DNA of 64,000 bases from Streptomyces lycii (GCF_009735685.1 NZ_WHPN01000293.1:62001-126000), one strand, 5' to 3'; positions 16,943 to 25,500 are shown, counted from the stretch's first letter. A program made the numbers and translations. The notes: generated from the sequence alone by a model not told the origin.

Positions 16943-18054
16943 CGCTCCCCGGGCCCGCGCTCCGCGGGACTGCCCTCCCCGGGACTGCCCTGCGCGCACT
17001 GCACGAGACGGCGCGCAAGACGCTCGATCCGGTCCGCTACGACTACGTGGCGGGCGGCGCGGGCGAGGAACGCGTCCTCGCCGACAACGAGCGGGCGTTC
17101 GACCGGTACGCGCTGCTGCCCAGGGTGCTGCGCGGCAGCGGGACACGCGACACCTCCGCCGCACTGCCGGGCGCCCCGCGGACGGCACCGGTTCTCGTCG
17201 CACCGACCGCCTTCCACCGGCTGGTGCACCGGGACGGCGAGCGGGCCACGGCGCGTGCCGCCGCGGCCGAGGGCGCCGTCCTGGTGACGGGCACGGCCGC
17301 GACCACCGCGGTGCGCGACGTGGTCGCGGCGGCCCGGGAAGCGGCCCCCGACCCGGCGGTGTGGTTCCAGCTGTATCCGCACCCCCGCCGGGAGGTCACC
17401 GCCGCACTGGTCCGGCGCGCCGAGGACGCGGGCTGCACGGCCCTGGTGGTCACCGTCGACTCGCCGGTGTTCGGCCGGCACACCAGGGACCTGCGCAACG
17501 GCTTCACCGACCTGCCGCCCGGATACGCCGCGGAGAACATGCGCGGGCTGCCCGGCACCGGGCCGGACGCGCTCACCGACATCCCCATGTCCCCGGCGGC
17601 CCGCTGGCCCGACCTCACCGAGACCCTGCGCGGCACCTCGCTCCCCGTACTGCTCAAGGGAGTCCTGCACCCGGACGACGCCCGGCTGGCCGTCGAGCAC
17701 GGCGCCGCCGGGGTGATCGTCTCCAACCACGGGGGCCGCCAGTGCGACGCGGTCCCCGCGGCCCTCGACTGCCTGCCCGCGGTCGCCGGTGCGGTCGCGG
17801 GCCGGGTGCCGGTCCTGCTCGACGGCGGGGTGCGCCGGGGCAGCGACGTCGCCGTGGCGCTCGCCCTGGGCGCGGCCGCCGCCGGTGTGGGACGCCCGGT
17901 GGTGTGGGGCCTGGCCGCCGAGGGGGAGACCGGGGTGCGGCGGGTCCTGGCGGCGTTGCGCGAGGAGTACGACCACACGCTCGCCCTCTGCGGCGGGCGC
18001 CGGAACGCCGATCTGACGGCCGACATGGTCGTCCGGAAGGGTGGGACGTGGTGA
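16939..18054 (+). CDS. FMN-dependent alpha-hydroxy acid oxidase/dehydrogenase
   Basis: The GTG at 16939 overlaps the preceding stop (GTGA) and gives 371 residues. It is a TIM-barrel member of the lactate/glycolate/mandelate oxidase family. YDYVAGGAGEE is the N-terminal signature, VLVAPTAFHRLVH binds FMN, LLKGVLHPDDA carries the flavin-contacting Lys, and SNHGGRQCD has the catalytic His-Gly-Gly-Arg; LLDGGVRRGSDV binds the FMN phosphate. It oxidises a 2-hydroxy acid to a 2-oxo acid, as hydroxymandelate oxidase does in phenylglycine pathways. The position between a monooxygenase and a P450 suggests an aryl hydroxy acid substrate; that is inference. Confidence 0.85.
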   Translation: MTLPGPALRGTALPGTALRALHETARKTLDPVRYDYVAGGAGEERVLADNERAFDRYALLPRVLRGSGTRDTSAALPGAPRTAPVLVAPTAFHRLVHRDGERATARAAAAEGAVLVTGTAATTAVRDVVAAAREAAPDPAVWFQLYPHPRREVTAALVRRAEDAGCTALVVTVDSPVFGRHTRDLRNGFTDLPPGYAAENMRGLPGTGPDALTDIPMSPAARWPDLTETLRGTSLPVLLKGVLHPDDARLAVEHGAAGVIVSNHGGRQCDAVPAALDCLPAVAGAVAGRVPVLLDGGVRRGSDVAVALALGAAAAGVGRPVVWGLAAEGETGVRRVLAALREEYDHTLALCGGRRNADLTADMVVRKGGTW

Positions 18055-19442
18055 AAAGCCGGCCGGAGACGGCCACCTGGTGGCTGCCGCGCGGCGTGGT
18101 GGCGCTGCGCGTGCGCATCTTCGAGAAGGTCAACGGCGACCGGGCGGTGACCCTGCCGAGCGCCGAACACGGACCGGAGGTGTTCGAGCGGGTCTACGCC
18201 CACCCGGCCGCGAACGGCCGCAGCGAGGGCGCGGGCCTGTCCGACCTGTTCTGGTACTGGCTGGCGCCGGGCCCGGAGGTGCACCAGGAGCACCTGGAGC
18301 CCGGCGAGCGCTACGAGGACGTGGCCGCGGCGACCCGCCGCATCGTCGCGGGCAGCTCGGCCGGCCTCACGGCGGCGGCCGTTCGCGCCGTCGCCGGTGT
18401 GCTCGACACGCTGCCGGACTCCCGGATCAGCCTGGTACGGCTGCGGGACCTGGTGATGCCGGCGTGGGCGGCGTTCGCGTACGAGCTGGTCTTCCGGGAG
18501 CCGTGTCCGCCGCACGCCAGGGACCTGATCACGGCGCACGCCGACGACGTGATCACCGCCCTGAAGTGCACCGGGTTGCGGCACCCGCGGCGGCGGGCCC
18601 GGCTGACGGCCTATCTGCACGAGCGGGTCGCGGCCGGCGACGTACCGCACCGGCTGCCTGAGTCCCTGTCGCTGCCGGAGCAGGTGCACTACCTGCAGGG
18701 CACCTTCTTCAACACCGCGGTCGTACAGCTGTCCGAGGCGACCGCGCACGTCCTGCTCGCCCTCGCCCGCCACCCGGAAGTGCAGCACCGCCTGGCGTCG
18801 GCCCCCGAGGACGACCGGTACCTCAACCGGGTGCTCGACGAGACCATGCGGCTGTACCCGCTGTTCGGCATCGCCCACCGCATCACCACCGGCGCGATCC
18901 CGCTCGGCGACGGCGGCAGCGACGGCGAGGGCGACGCGACCGTGCTGCCGGCAGGCTCCGTGGTGTGCTTCAGCTACCCCGGCTACCACGCCACCGGGTA
19001 CGAACGGCCCGAGGTGTTCGACCCCGACCGCTGGGCCGCGCCGGCCGCCAAGGACGCCCACCACATCCCGTACGGCGTGGCGGCGAACCGGCCCTGCCCG
19101 GCCTGGCGGCTGTCGCCGATCGCGCTGCGCGCCGCGGTCCGCGAGGTACTGGGCCGGTTCCGGCTGGACTCCACGGCCTCGCACACCCGCTCCAGTCCGC
19201 ACCGGGCGCCGTGCCTGCTGATCCCGCGCGGCCTGCCCCCCGCGCCGCGCCGCCTGCGCGCGCTGCGGAGGTTCGTCCGGCTGCGGGACGGGGTGGAGGA
19301 CGTCACCCGGGGCGTGCGCCAGCTGGTGCTCGGCACGGTCATGGTGCTGCACGCCCGCCGGCTGCGTCCGGCGGCACGCCACTTCGAGGACCAGCGGGCC
19401 GGGCGCTGCCCGGTCCCCCACCCGGAAAGAGGAAACGGATGA
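18051..19442 (+). CDS. cytochrome P450 with a non-canonical I helix
   Basis: A 463-residue P450 whose GTG at 18051 overlaps the previous stop (GTG at 18048 is possible). Glu264 and Arg267 form ExxR in DETMRLYP, EVFDPDRW is the PERF-type motif, and Cys349 in YGVAANRPCPAW is the heme ligand. The I-helix AGx(D/E)T oxygen-activation motif is absent: residues 217-224 read GTFFNTAV. Enzymes lacking this motif often use peroxide or perform rearrangements rather than standard monooxygenation. The heme-loop Phe is replaced by Ile and the residue after Cys is Pro. The C-terminal extension after residue 385 is rich in Arg/Leu. Confidence 0.78.
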   Translation: MKSRPETATWWLPRGVVALRVRIFEKVNGDRAVTLPSAEHGPEVFERVYAHPAANGRSEGAGLSDLFWYWLAPGPEVHQEHLEPGERYEDVAAATRRIVAGSSAGLTAAAVRAVAGVLDTLPDSRISLVRLRDLVMPAWAAFAYELVFREPCPPHARDLITAHADDVITALKCTGLRHPRRRARLTAYLHERVAAGDVPHRLPESLSLPEQVHYLQGTFFNTAVVQLSEATAHVLLALARHPEVQHRLASAPEDDRYLNRVLDETMRLYPLFGIAHRITTGAIPLGDGGSDGEGDATVLPAGSVVCFSYPGYHATGYERPEVFDPDRWAAPAAKDAHHIPYGVAANRPCPAWRLSPIALRAAVREVLGRFRLDSTASHTRSSPHRAPCLLIPRGLPPAPRRLRALRRFVRLRDGVEDVTRGVRQLVLGTVMVLHARRLRPAARHFEDQRAGRCPVPHPERGNG

Positions 19443-19690
19443 CACCCACGGAGCCCGGCCCCGCGTTGTTCCCCGGGGCCGTGGTGGTCCCGGTGGTCCG
19501 CCGGGGTGTGAACGGGCGGCCGCGACCGGACGGGCGGCCGCCCGTCGTCGGCGAGCTGCCCGCGGGCGCGGCGCCGGACCTGTCGGTGGCGGGCCCGTCG
19601 GTGGCGGGCCTGTCGGTGGCGGACCCGTCGGTGGCGGACCCGTCGGTGGCGGACCCATCGGTGGCGGACCCGTCGGCGGTGGGGACTTGA
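19439..19690 (+). CDS. 83-aa coupled micro-ORF with SVADP tandem repeats
   Basis: An ATG at 19439 overlaps the P450 stop (ATGA), behind an AAGAGGAAA ribosome site. Its TGA at 19688-19690 overlaps the TTG start of the exporter. Third codon positions are almost all G or C. The first 47 residues are Pro/Gly/Val-rich (MTPTEPGPALFPGAVVV...). The remainder is six perfect-length 15-bp repeats encoding LSVAG/PSVAG/LSVAD/PSVAD units, ending PSAVGT. No family is recognised. It may be a repeat-bearing precursor peptide, a coupling leader for the exporter, or a small accessory protein. Stop/start overlap at both ends is the best evidence it is translated. Confidence 0.55.
   Translation: MTPTEPGPALFPGAVVVPVVRRGVNGRPRPDGRPPVVGELPAGAAPDLSVAGPSVAGLSVADPSVADPSVADPSVADPSAVGT
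19580..19675 (+). repeat. 15-bp coding tandem repeat (six units plus a partial one)
   Basis: The unit is close to CCGTCGGTGGCGGAC and is repeated six times in frame, followed by a truncated seventh. Variation is limited to a few bases: CCG/CTG/CCA and GGC/GAC. Units encode the pentapeptide (P/L)SVA(D/G). Confidence 0.9.
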
Positions 19691-21264
19691 CCGTTCCCGC
19701 GCGGCCGGCCGCGCTGATACCCCGGCCCCTGATGTTCTGGACCGGTGTCGCCCTGACCTGCGCCGGCGTCGCCCAGCACCTGTGGATGTTCGTCGAGTCG
19801 GCGTCCATGGGCTTCCACATGGCCATGATGGGCACGTCCGGGGTGATGTGGGCCGCCATGGCCGCCATCGTCGTGGGCGTCGTGATCTCCGGGTTCGCGG
19901 TCGTGCAGCCTCCCGGGGCGGGTCCCGCGGCCGCTCCCGCTCCGGCAGCCCGGACGGCCACGGCGCACCGGCACCGCCTCATCGCCATTCTGAGCTTCGC
20001 GCTGATGGTCGACCAGATGAAGCCCGCCACTCTGGCGTTCATCCAGCCCGGCATGCGCACCGAGTTCCATCTCGGCGCCGCCGAGGTCGCGTGGCTGCCC
20101 ACGGTGGCACTGAGCGGCACGGTCGTGGGCTCACTGGTCGGGGGCCGCGCCGCGGACCACATCGGCCGCAGGGCCACGATCCTCATCGCGTCCCTGCTCT
20201 TCCTCGGTACGACCGTGTGCGGAGCCATGCCCACTTTCGGCGGCATCCTCGTGATGTGCGCCCTGATGGGAATGGCCGCCGGAGGCATGCTGCCCGTCGT
20301 CTACGCCCTGATGACCGAGAGCCTGCCGCCCGGCCGGCGCGCCGCCATCATGGTGCTCCAGGCCGGCCTGACCACCACGGGCGGCTACATGGCGGCCGCC
20401 GGACTGGCCGCGGTGCTCGTCCCGCTGACCGGGTGGCGCGTCCTGTGGTTCGCCCAGCTTCCGCTGGTCCTGGTCCTGATCGCGCTGAACCGCTGGATCC
20501 CGGAATCGGCCGCCTTCACGGCCCTGCGCTCACAAGCCGGGCGCGTCCCCGCCGCCACCCTGTTCCAACGCCCCCAGGCGGCCAAGACGCTGGTCGTCAG
20601 CGGCTACGCACTGGCGTGGGGCCTCGTCTACTGGGGCTTCATCACCTTCCTGCCCAGCCAGCTGGAGTCCTCCGGCCGGGGCGGCATGTCCGCCGCCACC
20701 CTGCTGTTCGTCTCGTCCCTGTTGTCCATCCCCACCTGCGTGGTGGCCGCCTGGCTCTACATGCGCTGGTCGGCGCGGGGCACCATGGTCCTCTACGCGG
20801 GCCTCACCGTCGCGGCGCTGCTCGCTCTGGCCGCCGTCGGGACGGACGGCAGCCGGCCCGTGCTCCTGACCGCCGTGATGCTGCTGTTCGCCGGCACGGC
20901 CGGGGTGATCGCACTCATCGGCCCCTACACGGCCGAGATCTACCCCCTGGCCATCCGGGGGACCGCCGGCGGCTGGGCCGCGGCGGTCGGCAAATCCGGC
21001 GGGGCCTTCGGGCCGCCCCTCATCGCACTGGTCCTCTCCGCGCCGGGAGGCATGCGCACCGCCGCGGTGTTCGTCGCGCTCCCCATGGCCGTCGCGGGGG
21101 TCGCCGTCGCCGTCCGGGGCAGCAACCCGCGGGCCGCTGCCGGGCATCCCGGAAACACCGCCCGGCTGAACGCCGAACTCGACGATCTGGTGCGCGGCGA
21201 AGCCGTTCCCGCCGAGAAGACCACCACGGCAACGCCCGCACCGGGCACGGAGGACACGGCATGA
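19687..21264 (+). CDS. MFS transporter, probable product exporter
   Basis: Translation most likely starts at TTG 19687, overlapping the previous stop (TTGA), and gives 525 residues. Two hydrophobic helices (about residues 12-32 and 50-75) precede a standard 12-helix MFS core. The core has the loop 2-3 motif GGRAADHIGRR and the motif MTESLPPGRRA between helices 4 and 5. The AEIYPLAIRGTAGGW segment is typical of the sugar/aromatic-acid symporter group. The extra N-terminal pair is unusual. The C-terminal tail of about 55 residues is hydrophilic. Given its place in the operon it probably exports the product or imports an aromatic precursor. Confidence 0.85.
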   Translation: MTVPARPAALIPRPLMFWTGVALTCAGVAQHLWMFVESASMGFHMAMMGTSGVMWAAMAAIVVGVVISGFAVVQPPGAGPAAAPAPAARTATAHRHRLIAILSFALMVDQMKPATLAFIQPGMRTEFHLGAAEVAWLPTVALSGTVVGSLVGGRAADHIGRRATILIASLLFLGTTVCGAMPTFGGILVMCALMGMAAGGMLPVVYALMTESLPPGRRAAIMVLQAGLTTTGGYMAAAGLAAVLVPLTGWRVLWFAQLPLVLVLIALNRWIPESAAFTALRSQAGRVPAATLFQRPQAAKTLVVSGYALAWGLVYWGFITFLPSQLESSGRGGMSAATLLFVSSLLSIPTCVVAAWLYMRWSARGTMVLYAGLTVAALLALAAVGTDGSRPVLLTAVMLLFAGTAGVIALIGPYTAEIYPLAIRGTAGGWAAAVGKSGGAFGPPLIALVLSAPGGMRTAAVFVALPMAVAGVAVAVRGSNPRAAAGHPGNTARLNAELDDLVRGEAVPAEKTTTATPAPGTEDTA

Positions 21265-21353
21265 GCGGCGGCGTCAACGGCGCGTCACTCGCCACCGGTT
21301 CCGCGGCCGGGTCGGACACGGTCGCGCTGCCCGTCGCGGCCGACAGCCACTGA
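21261..21353 (+). CDS. 30-aa coupled micro-ORF after the exporter
   Basis: The ATG at 21261 overlaps the exporter stop (ATGA) and encodes 30 residues beginning MSGGVNGASLATG and ending ALPVAADSH. Third positions are mostly G/C. A strong terminator starts two bases after the stop, so this is the last cistron of the operon. No family is recognised. Candidates are a tiny precursor peptide or a non-functional tail; the precise overlap argues for translation. Confidence 0.45.
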   Translation: MSGGVNGASLATGSAAGSDTVALPVAADSH

Positions 21354-21354
21354 A

Positions 21355-21396
21355 GGGACCGGTGCCACCCCGCGGGCCCGGGATGGCACCGGTCCC
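21355..21396. terminator. strong bidirectional terminator
   Basis: GGGACCGGTGCCA (21355-21367) and TGGCACCGGTCCC (21384-21396) are perfect 13-bp arms around a 16-base loop. It separates the convergent operons ending at 21353 and 21412. Confidence 0.85.
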
Positions 21397-21411
21397 CCGG
21401 CGCGCGATCCG

Positions 21412-22884
21412 CTAGCCGCCTGCGGCGAGGCGCCGTTTGTCGGGCTTCCCGGCGGGGGTCAGCGGCACCTCGTCGAGCAGCGTGAGGCGGGTCGGGGCGC
21501 AGGCCTCCCCCAGTTCCGCCGCCGCCAGGGCCCGCAGCTCGGCGAGTTCCGGGGTGTGCCCCTCCGTGGGCACCACGAACGCGTGGACGGCCTCGCCCGT
21601 GCTGTCGTCGGGGACGGCGACGACATACGCCTCGGCCACCGACGGATGGCCGGCGAGCAGCCGCTCGACGGGGCCCGTGTAGTGCACGTTGGCGTTCACG
21701 ATGACGACGTCACGGGTCCGGCCGGTGAGCCACAGCCGTCCCGAGCCGTCGAGGCGGCCGAGATCGCGGGTGCGCACCCAGCCGTCGGTGAACACCTCGG
21801 CGGTGAGCTGCGGTTCCCGCCAGTAGCCGCAGCTCTGCGCCGGGGTCCGGACGAACAGCTCGCCGTCCGTGCCGGGCGGCACCGGACGGCCGGAGGCGTC
21901 CCGGACCTCCAGTTCGACGGGCGGCACCCCGAGGGAACCGGGCGGGTCCTCCGGGGTGGCCATGGAGATCATGCCGGTCTCGGTCTGTCCGTAGCCGTGG
22001 AAGACGACCGGGCCGAGCACTTCGGCGGCCTCCCGGAAGCGCCCCGGCTCCAGCGGCGACCCGGAGACCATGAGCGCGCGCAGACCGCCGAGGTCCGCGG
22101 GCGACTCGCGCACGCTCGCCACCAGCTTCACCAGCCGGGCCACCGGCATGACGCACGCGGTCGCCCGGTGCCGCACGAGGGCGTCGGGGAAGACCGGCGG
22201 GTCCGCCGTGACGAGGGTGCCGCCGGCGGCGAGGGCCAGCAGCCCGTACTCCATCATCACCTGGCTGGCCAGCGTGCCGGACACCAGGAAGCGGTCCAGG
22301 CGTCCGGCGAGTTCGCGGACGGCGGGCGGCCAGGCGTCCGGCCGGTGCGCCCAGCCCGCGGTCATCGCCGCGTAGGTCTGGGCGCATGCCTTGGGGACTC
22401 CGGTGCTGCCACTGGTGTGGATGAGGCGGGCGACGTCCTCCGGGCGGGCGGTGACGCGCGGCCGGGTGCCGTCGTCCGGCGCCGACAGCAGGTCGTCCAG
22501 CGCGAGGACACGCCCGGCCCGGCGGCCCCCCGTACCGCCGGGCGGGGCGGTGGAAATGGCACCGGGCCTGTCGGTGACCGTGATCCGGACGTCCCGCAGC
22601 AGGTGGTCCCGCTGGCGTTCGGTCAGCCCCGGCCGCACGCCGACGACGCGGGCCCCGGTGACATGGGCGGCGACGACGGCGGCGAACGCCTCCGGGCCGG
22701 CCCCCAGCAGCAGGGCGACGCCGTCGCCGGGTCCGGCGCCGTGCTGCCGCAGGCCGTTCGCCGCGCGCCGCACCGTGCCGAGCAGTCCGGCTCCCGTGAC
22801 GGTCCGGCCGGCGTGCTCGAACACCGGGCGGCCGCCGGCCGCTTCGAGGATGTCCAGCACGCCGCCGGGAAACTGCTCAGCCAA
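21412..22884 (-). CDS. acyl-CoA synthetase / AMP-dependent acid ligase
   Basis: A 490-residue ANL-superfamily enzyme. The P-loop HTSGSTGVPKA is near residue 156, the YGQTETG motif near 302, RTRDLG near 375 and the catalytic Lys in PLTPAGKPDKR close to the C-terminus. It activates a carboxylic acid with ATP, then transfers it to CoA or another thiol or amine. No carrier-protein domain or gene is nearby, so CoA is the default acceptor. With the lyase it could activate a coumaroyl- or benzoyl-type acid. Its start overlaps the end of monooxygenase copy 2 by 8 bp, and the two form one operon. Confidence 0.85.
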   Translation of the reverse strand: MAEQFPGGVLDILEAAGGRPVFEHAGRTVTGAGLLGTVRRAANGLRQHGAGPGDGVALLLGAGPEAFAAVVAAHVTGARVVGVRPGLTERQRDHLLRDVRITVTDRPGAISTAPPGGTGGRRAGRVLALDDLLSAPDDGTRPRVTARPEDVARLIHTSGSTGVPKACAQTYAAMTAGWAHRPDAWPPAVRELAGRLDRFLVSGTLASQVMMEYGLLALAAGGTLVTADPPVFPDALVRHRATACVMPVARLVKLVASVRESPADLGGLRALMVSGSPLEPGRFREAAEVLGPVVFHGYGQTETGMISMATPEDPPGSLGVPPVELEVRDASGRPVPPGTDGELFVRTPAQSCGYWREPQLTAEVFTDGWVRTRDLGRLDGSGRLWLTGRTRDVVIVNANVHYTGPVERLLAGHPSVAEAYVVAVPDDSTGEAVHAFVVPTEGHTPELAELRALAAAELGEACAPTRLTLLDEVPLTPAGKPDKRRLAAGG

Positions 22885-24424
22885 GGCACTCCTTCACGAA
22901 CGCGGTGAGCGGCTGCCGGTGGACCCCGGGGATGTCCCAGTCGTTCTCCAGGTTCTCCGCCAGATGGTGGGTGCCGGCGAGCACACCGTCCCGGTAGTGG
23001 CGGACGACGGGATGGAGATACGTGGCGTCCATGGCGTGGTCGACGTCGTTCTCGACGACGCGCGGCACGCTGACGTCGAACGGGTCGGCGTGGTCGTGCC
23101 CGGGTCCGTACTCCAGATCGGTGACGAACCGGTGCGGGCAGGGCCCGAGGCCGCCGTCGGTGACGTAGTCGAGCGGCACCTCCTCCTGGTACAGGGCCCG
23201 GTGGCCGTCTACGCCGACCACGTCGCCGAGGAACCCGAAACCCTGCCAGAGGCCCGAGGAGCGGTTGACCCGCTCGATGACGGCGTCGGCGATCGACCCG
23301 GGATCGGCGGTGAGCTGCCGGGCGGGCCAGGGCGTGCCGTCGTGGCGGGAGCCGAGGATGCGGTGCAGGGCGCGCGCTCCGTAGCGGTAGCCGTGGATGA
23401 AACCGTTGGTGGACTTCTTGAAGTCCCGCTGCTGCGTCAGCGTGCCGGCGAAGTAGAGGCCCGGTACGTTGACCGACTCGAAGGCGGAGGTCTGCTCGGG
23501 GAACCGGTCGTCGATGACGAGCGCGGGGCGGCAGGTCTCGTCGAAGACGGACGCGTCGAAGCGGAAGCCGGCGCACAGGATGACGCGGTCGTAGCGCAGT
23601 TCGCGGAGCCGCTCCGTGGTCCGGGCGTAGCGGAACATCACCCGGAAGCCGCCGCCCTCCCCGGCCTTCTCCACGCTCTCCACGGTGCCGTCGAGAACGG
23701 CGTTCTGCGACTTGAGCTGGTAGCTGTCGAGGAAGTTGTTGTTGACGGCGCGCAGATGCCCGACGAAGTGGGTCTGCCAGGCGAATTTCACCGAGTGCGG
23801 GCCGGCGACGTGGATGACCGCGGCCTTCTCCATGAGGGCGTCGGCGGTCTCGAACGCGGAGTTCCCCTTGCCGATGACCAGCACCCGCTGGTCGGTGAAG
23901 GACGCCGGGTCGGTGTCGAAGGTGTCGTACCGCTCGGCGAGTTCGATGCCGGGGATCGGCGGCTCGTTGAGCCGGGAGACGCCGGTCGCCACGATCAGCC
24001 GCCGGGCGCGCCACGTGCGTCCGGCGGCGTCGAGGACGGTGAAGGCGTCGTCCTCGCGGGAGATGCGGACGGCCTCCGTGTCGTACTCGGCGCGGACACC
24101 GGTGCGCTCCGCGAACTCGGCCAGATAGCGCACCAGGTCGTCGGCCTGCGGGAAGTAGCGTTCGGTGCGGCGGGTGAAGGTCAGCTCCGGTACGTCGCTG
24201 AGCAGGGAGTTCCAGTCCATCCGGAGGTTGAGTTCCGGATCGGTGCAACCGGTGTGCACCTTGTTGATCGATATCAGCTGCCGATGCCGGGGAAAGCGGG
24301 TGAAGAACGTCCCCGGTCCGCTCCCCCGTTCCAGGACGACGTAGTCGCGCCCGTCGCGCTCCAGCAGAGCGGCAAGTTGTAGTCCGGCCGGTCCGGCCCC
24401 GATGACGATGTAGTCACGCACCAT
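22877..24424 (-). CDS. FAD/NAD(P)-dependent flavin monooxygenase, copy 2
   Basis: A 515-residue paralogue of the protein at 15356. It shares IGAGPAGLQLAALLERDG, FTRFPRHRQLIS-NKVHTG, MDWNSLLSD, and the NNNFLDSYQLKSQNA stretch. The second dinucleotide motif is VLVIGKGNSAFETADAL. Both monooxygenases read the same cluster operator, so they probably act on successive intermediates or on two halves of the product. The protein is 13 residues shorter at the C-terminus than copy 1. It leads the leftward operon with the ligase. Confidence 0.82.
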   Translation of the reverse strand: MVRDYIVIGAGPAGLQLAALLERDGRDYVVLERGSGPGTFFTRFPRHRQLISINKVHTGCTDPELNLRMDWNSLLSDVPELTFTRRTERYFPQADDLVRYLAEFAERTGVRAEYDTEAVRISREDDAFTVLDAAGRTWRARRLIVATGVSRLNEPPIPGIELAERYDTFDTDPASFTDQRVLVIGKGNSAFETADALMEKAAVIHVAGPHSVKFAWQTHFVGHLRAVNNNFLDSYQLKSQNAVLDGTVESVEKAGEGGGFRVMFRYARTTERLRELRYDRVILCAGFRFDASVFDETCRPALVIDDRFPEQTSAFESVNVPGLYFAGTLTQQRDFKKSTNGFIHGYRYGARALHRILGSRHDGTPWPARQLTADPGSIADAVIERVNRSSGLWQGFGFLGDVVGVDGHRALYQEEVPLDYVTDGGLGPCPHRFVTDLEYGPGHDHADPFDVSVPRVVENDVDHAMDATYLHPVVRHYRDGVLAGTHHLAENLENDWDIPGVHRQPLTAFVKECLG

Positions 24425-24447
24425 GGGCCGGACGCTAGCGGCGCAAA

Positions 24448-24463
24448 CTCAGAGGGCTCTGAG
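24448..24463. promoter_or_regulatory. cluster operator, copy 2
   Basis: CTCAGAG-GG-CTCTGAG is a perfect inverted repeat 24 bp ahead of monooxygenase copy 2. Its TCAGAG/CTCTGA core equals the palindrome at 15318-15331, tying both operons and the divergent TetR gene into one regulon. Confidence 0.7.
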
Positions 24464-24716
24464 ATTGCCGGCCGGGCTCACTCCGGTCGGGCGGGGACGG
24501 TTGGGGCGGCGGCTTCGGCGAACTCGGCGTCGTCGCACGCCCCCTTGCCGTCCGCGCCGCCGAGCCGGGGCGGGGCGGGGCGGGCCCGGCGACCGCCCCG
24601 GCACCGGGCTCCTCCTGGCCCGGACCGATCCCCCCGGACTCCTCCTGGCCCGGACCGGCCCCGGCCCGGAACCGGCCCGGGGCTTCCCGCCCGGCCCCGC
24701 GGGCTACAGTTGCGCC

Positions 24717-25445
24717 GTGAGTATGAAAGGCGCCGCTTTCGTCCGCGCACGTCAGCCCGCGCAGAAGCAGCAGCGGTACCGCGCCATCCTGGACGCCGCC
24801 CGTGAGCTGGCCGAGCGGGACGGGGTCGGCGAGGTGTCCCTGGGGGACATCGCCGGCCGGGTCGGCATGCACAAGTCGGCGCTGCTGAAGTACTTCGGCA
24901 CCCGCGAGGAGATCTTCCTGCGGCTGGCCGAGGAGGAGTGGCAGGTCTGGGCCCCCCGGGTGGTGGAGCGGCTGGACGCGCTGCGGGAGCCGGACGGCGC
25001 CGGGCGGCTCGGCGAGGACCTGGTGGCGGAGACGGTCGTGGACTCGATCGCCGAGCGGCCCCTGCTGTGCCAGCTGCTGGCCTACGCGCCCCTCATCCTG
25101 GAGCGCAACGTCTCGCTCGACGCCGCGCGCAGCTTCAAGAAGGCCACCTGGCGGGCGATCGACGACGTGGCCGACGCTCTGCACCGGGTGCTGCGGACGG
25201 TGAGCCGGGACGACTGCGCCGAACTGCTGACGGCGGGCGGCATCGCGGCGGCCGGGCTGTGGCAGGCGGCCCACCCGCCGCCCGTGCTCGTGCGGCTCTA
25301 CGGCGAACGGCCCCTGCCCGGCCGGGCCGACCGTTTCTGTGCCGTCGATTTCAGCGCGGCCCTGCGCCGGTTCCTCCAGGTGCATCTCACCGGGCTGCGG
25401 CACCGTCACGGTGCGCCGGAGTCCGGCGGGGACCCGCTCGGCTGA
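24717..25445 (+). CDS. TetR-family regulator of the lyase/monooxygenase cluster
   Basis: The GTG at 24717 (ATG at 24723 also possible) gives 242 residues. The helix-turn-helix VSLGDIAGRVGMHKSALLKYFGTREEIF lies at about residues 37-64. The C-terminal domain has the LCQLLAYAPLILERNVSLD pattern of the TetR_C group seen in YcdC-like regulators. It is divergent from the monooxygenase/ligase operon with the palindrome between them. It is the only one-component regulator inside the cluster and is the obvious candidate for the repeated operator. Open frame upstream of 24717 is low-complexity and not counted. Confidence 0.85.
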   Translation: MSMKGAAFVRARQPAQKQQRYRAILDAARELAERDGVGEVSLGDIAGRVGMHKSALLKYFGTREEIFLRLAEEEWQVWAPRVVERLDALREPDGAGRLGEDLVAETVVDSIAERPLLCQLLAYAPLILERNVSLDAARSFKKATWRAIDDVADALHRVLRTVSRDDCAELLTAGGIAAAGLWQAAHPPPVLVRLYGERPLPGRADRFCAVDFSAALRRFLQVHLTGLRHRHGAPESGGDPLG

Positions 25446-25500
25446 CGAGCCGTCCGGCTCGCTCCCCGTCCTCCCGGGCAAGAACACGAAACCATAGGGC

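Noticed and set aside
17043-20288. 1081-codon open frame on the reverse strand
   Set aside because: It is antisense to the oxidase, P450 and exporter genes. Its sequence is Arg/Pro/Ala-rich with no domain, as expected from GC-rich shadows.
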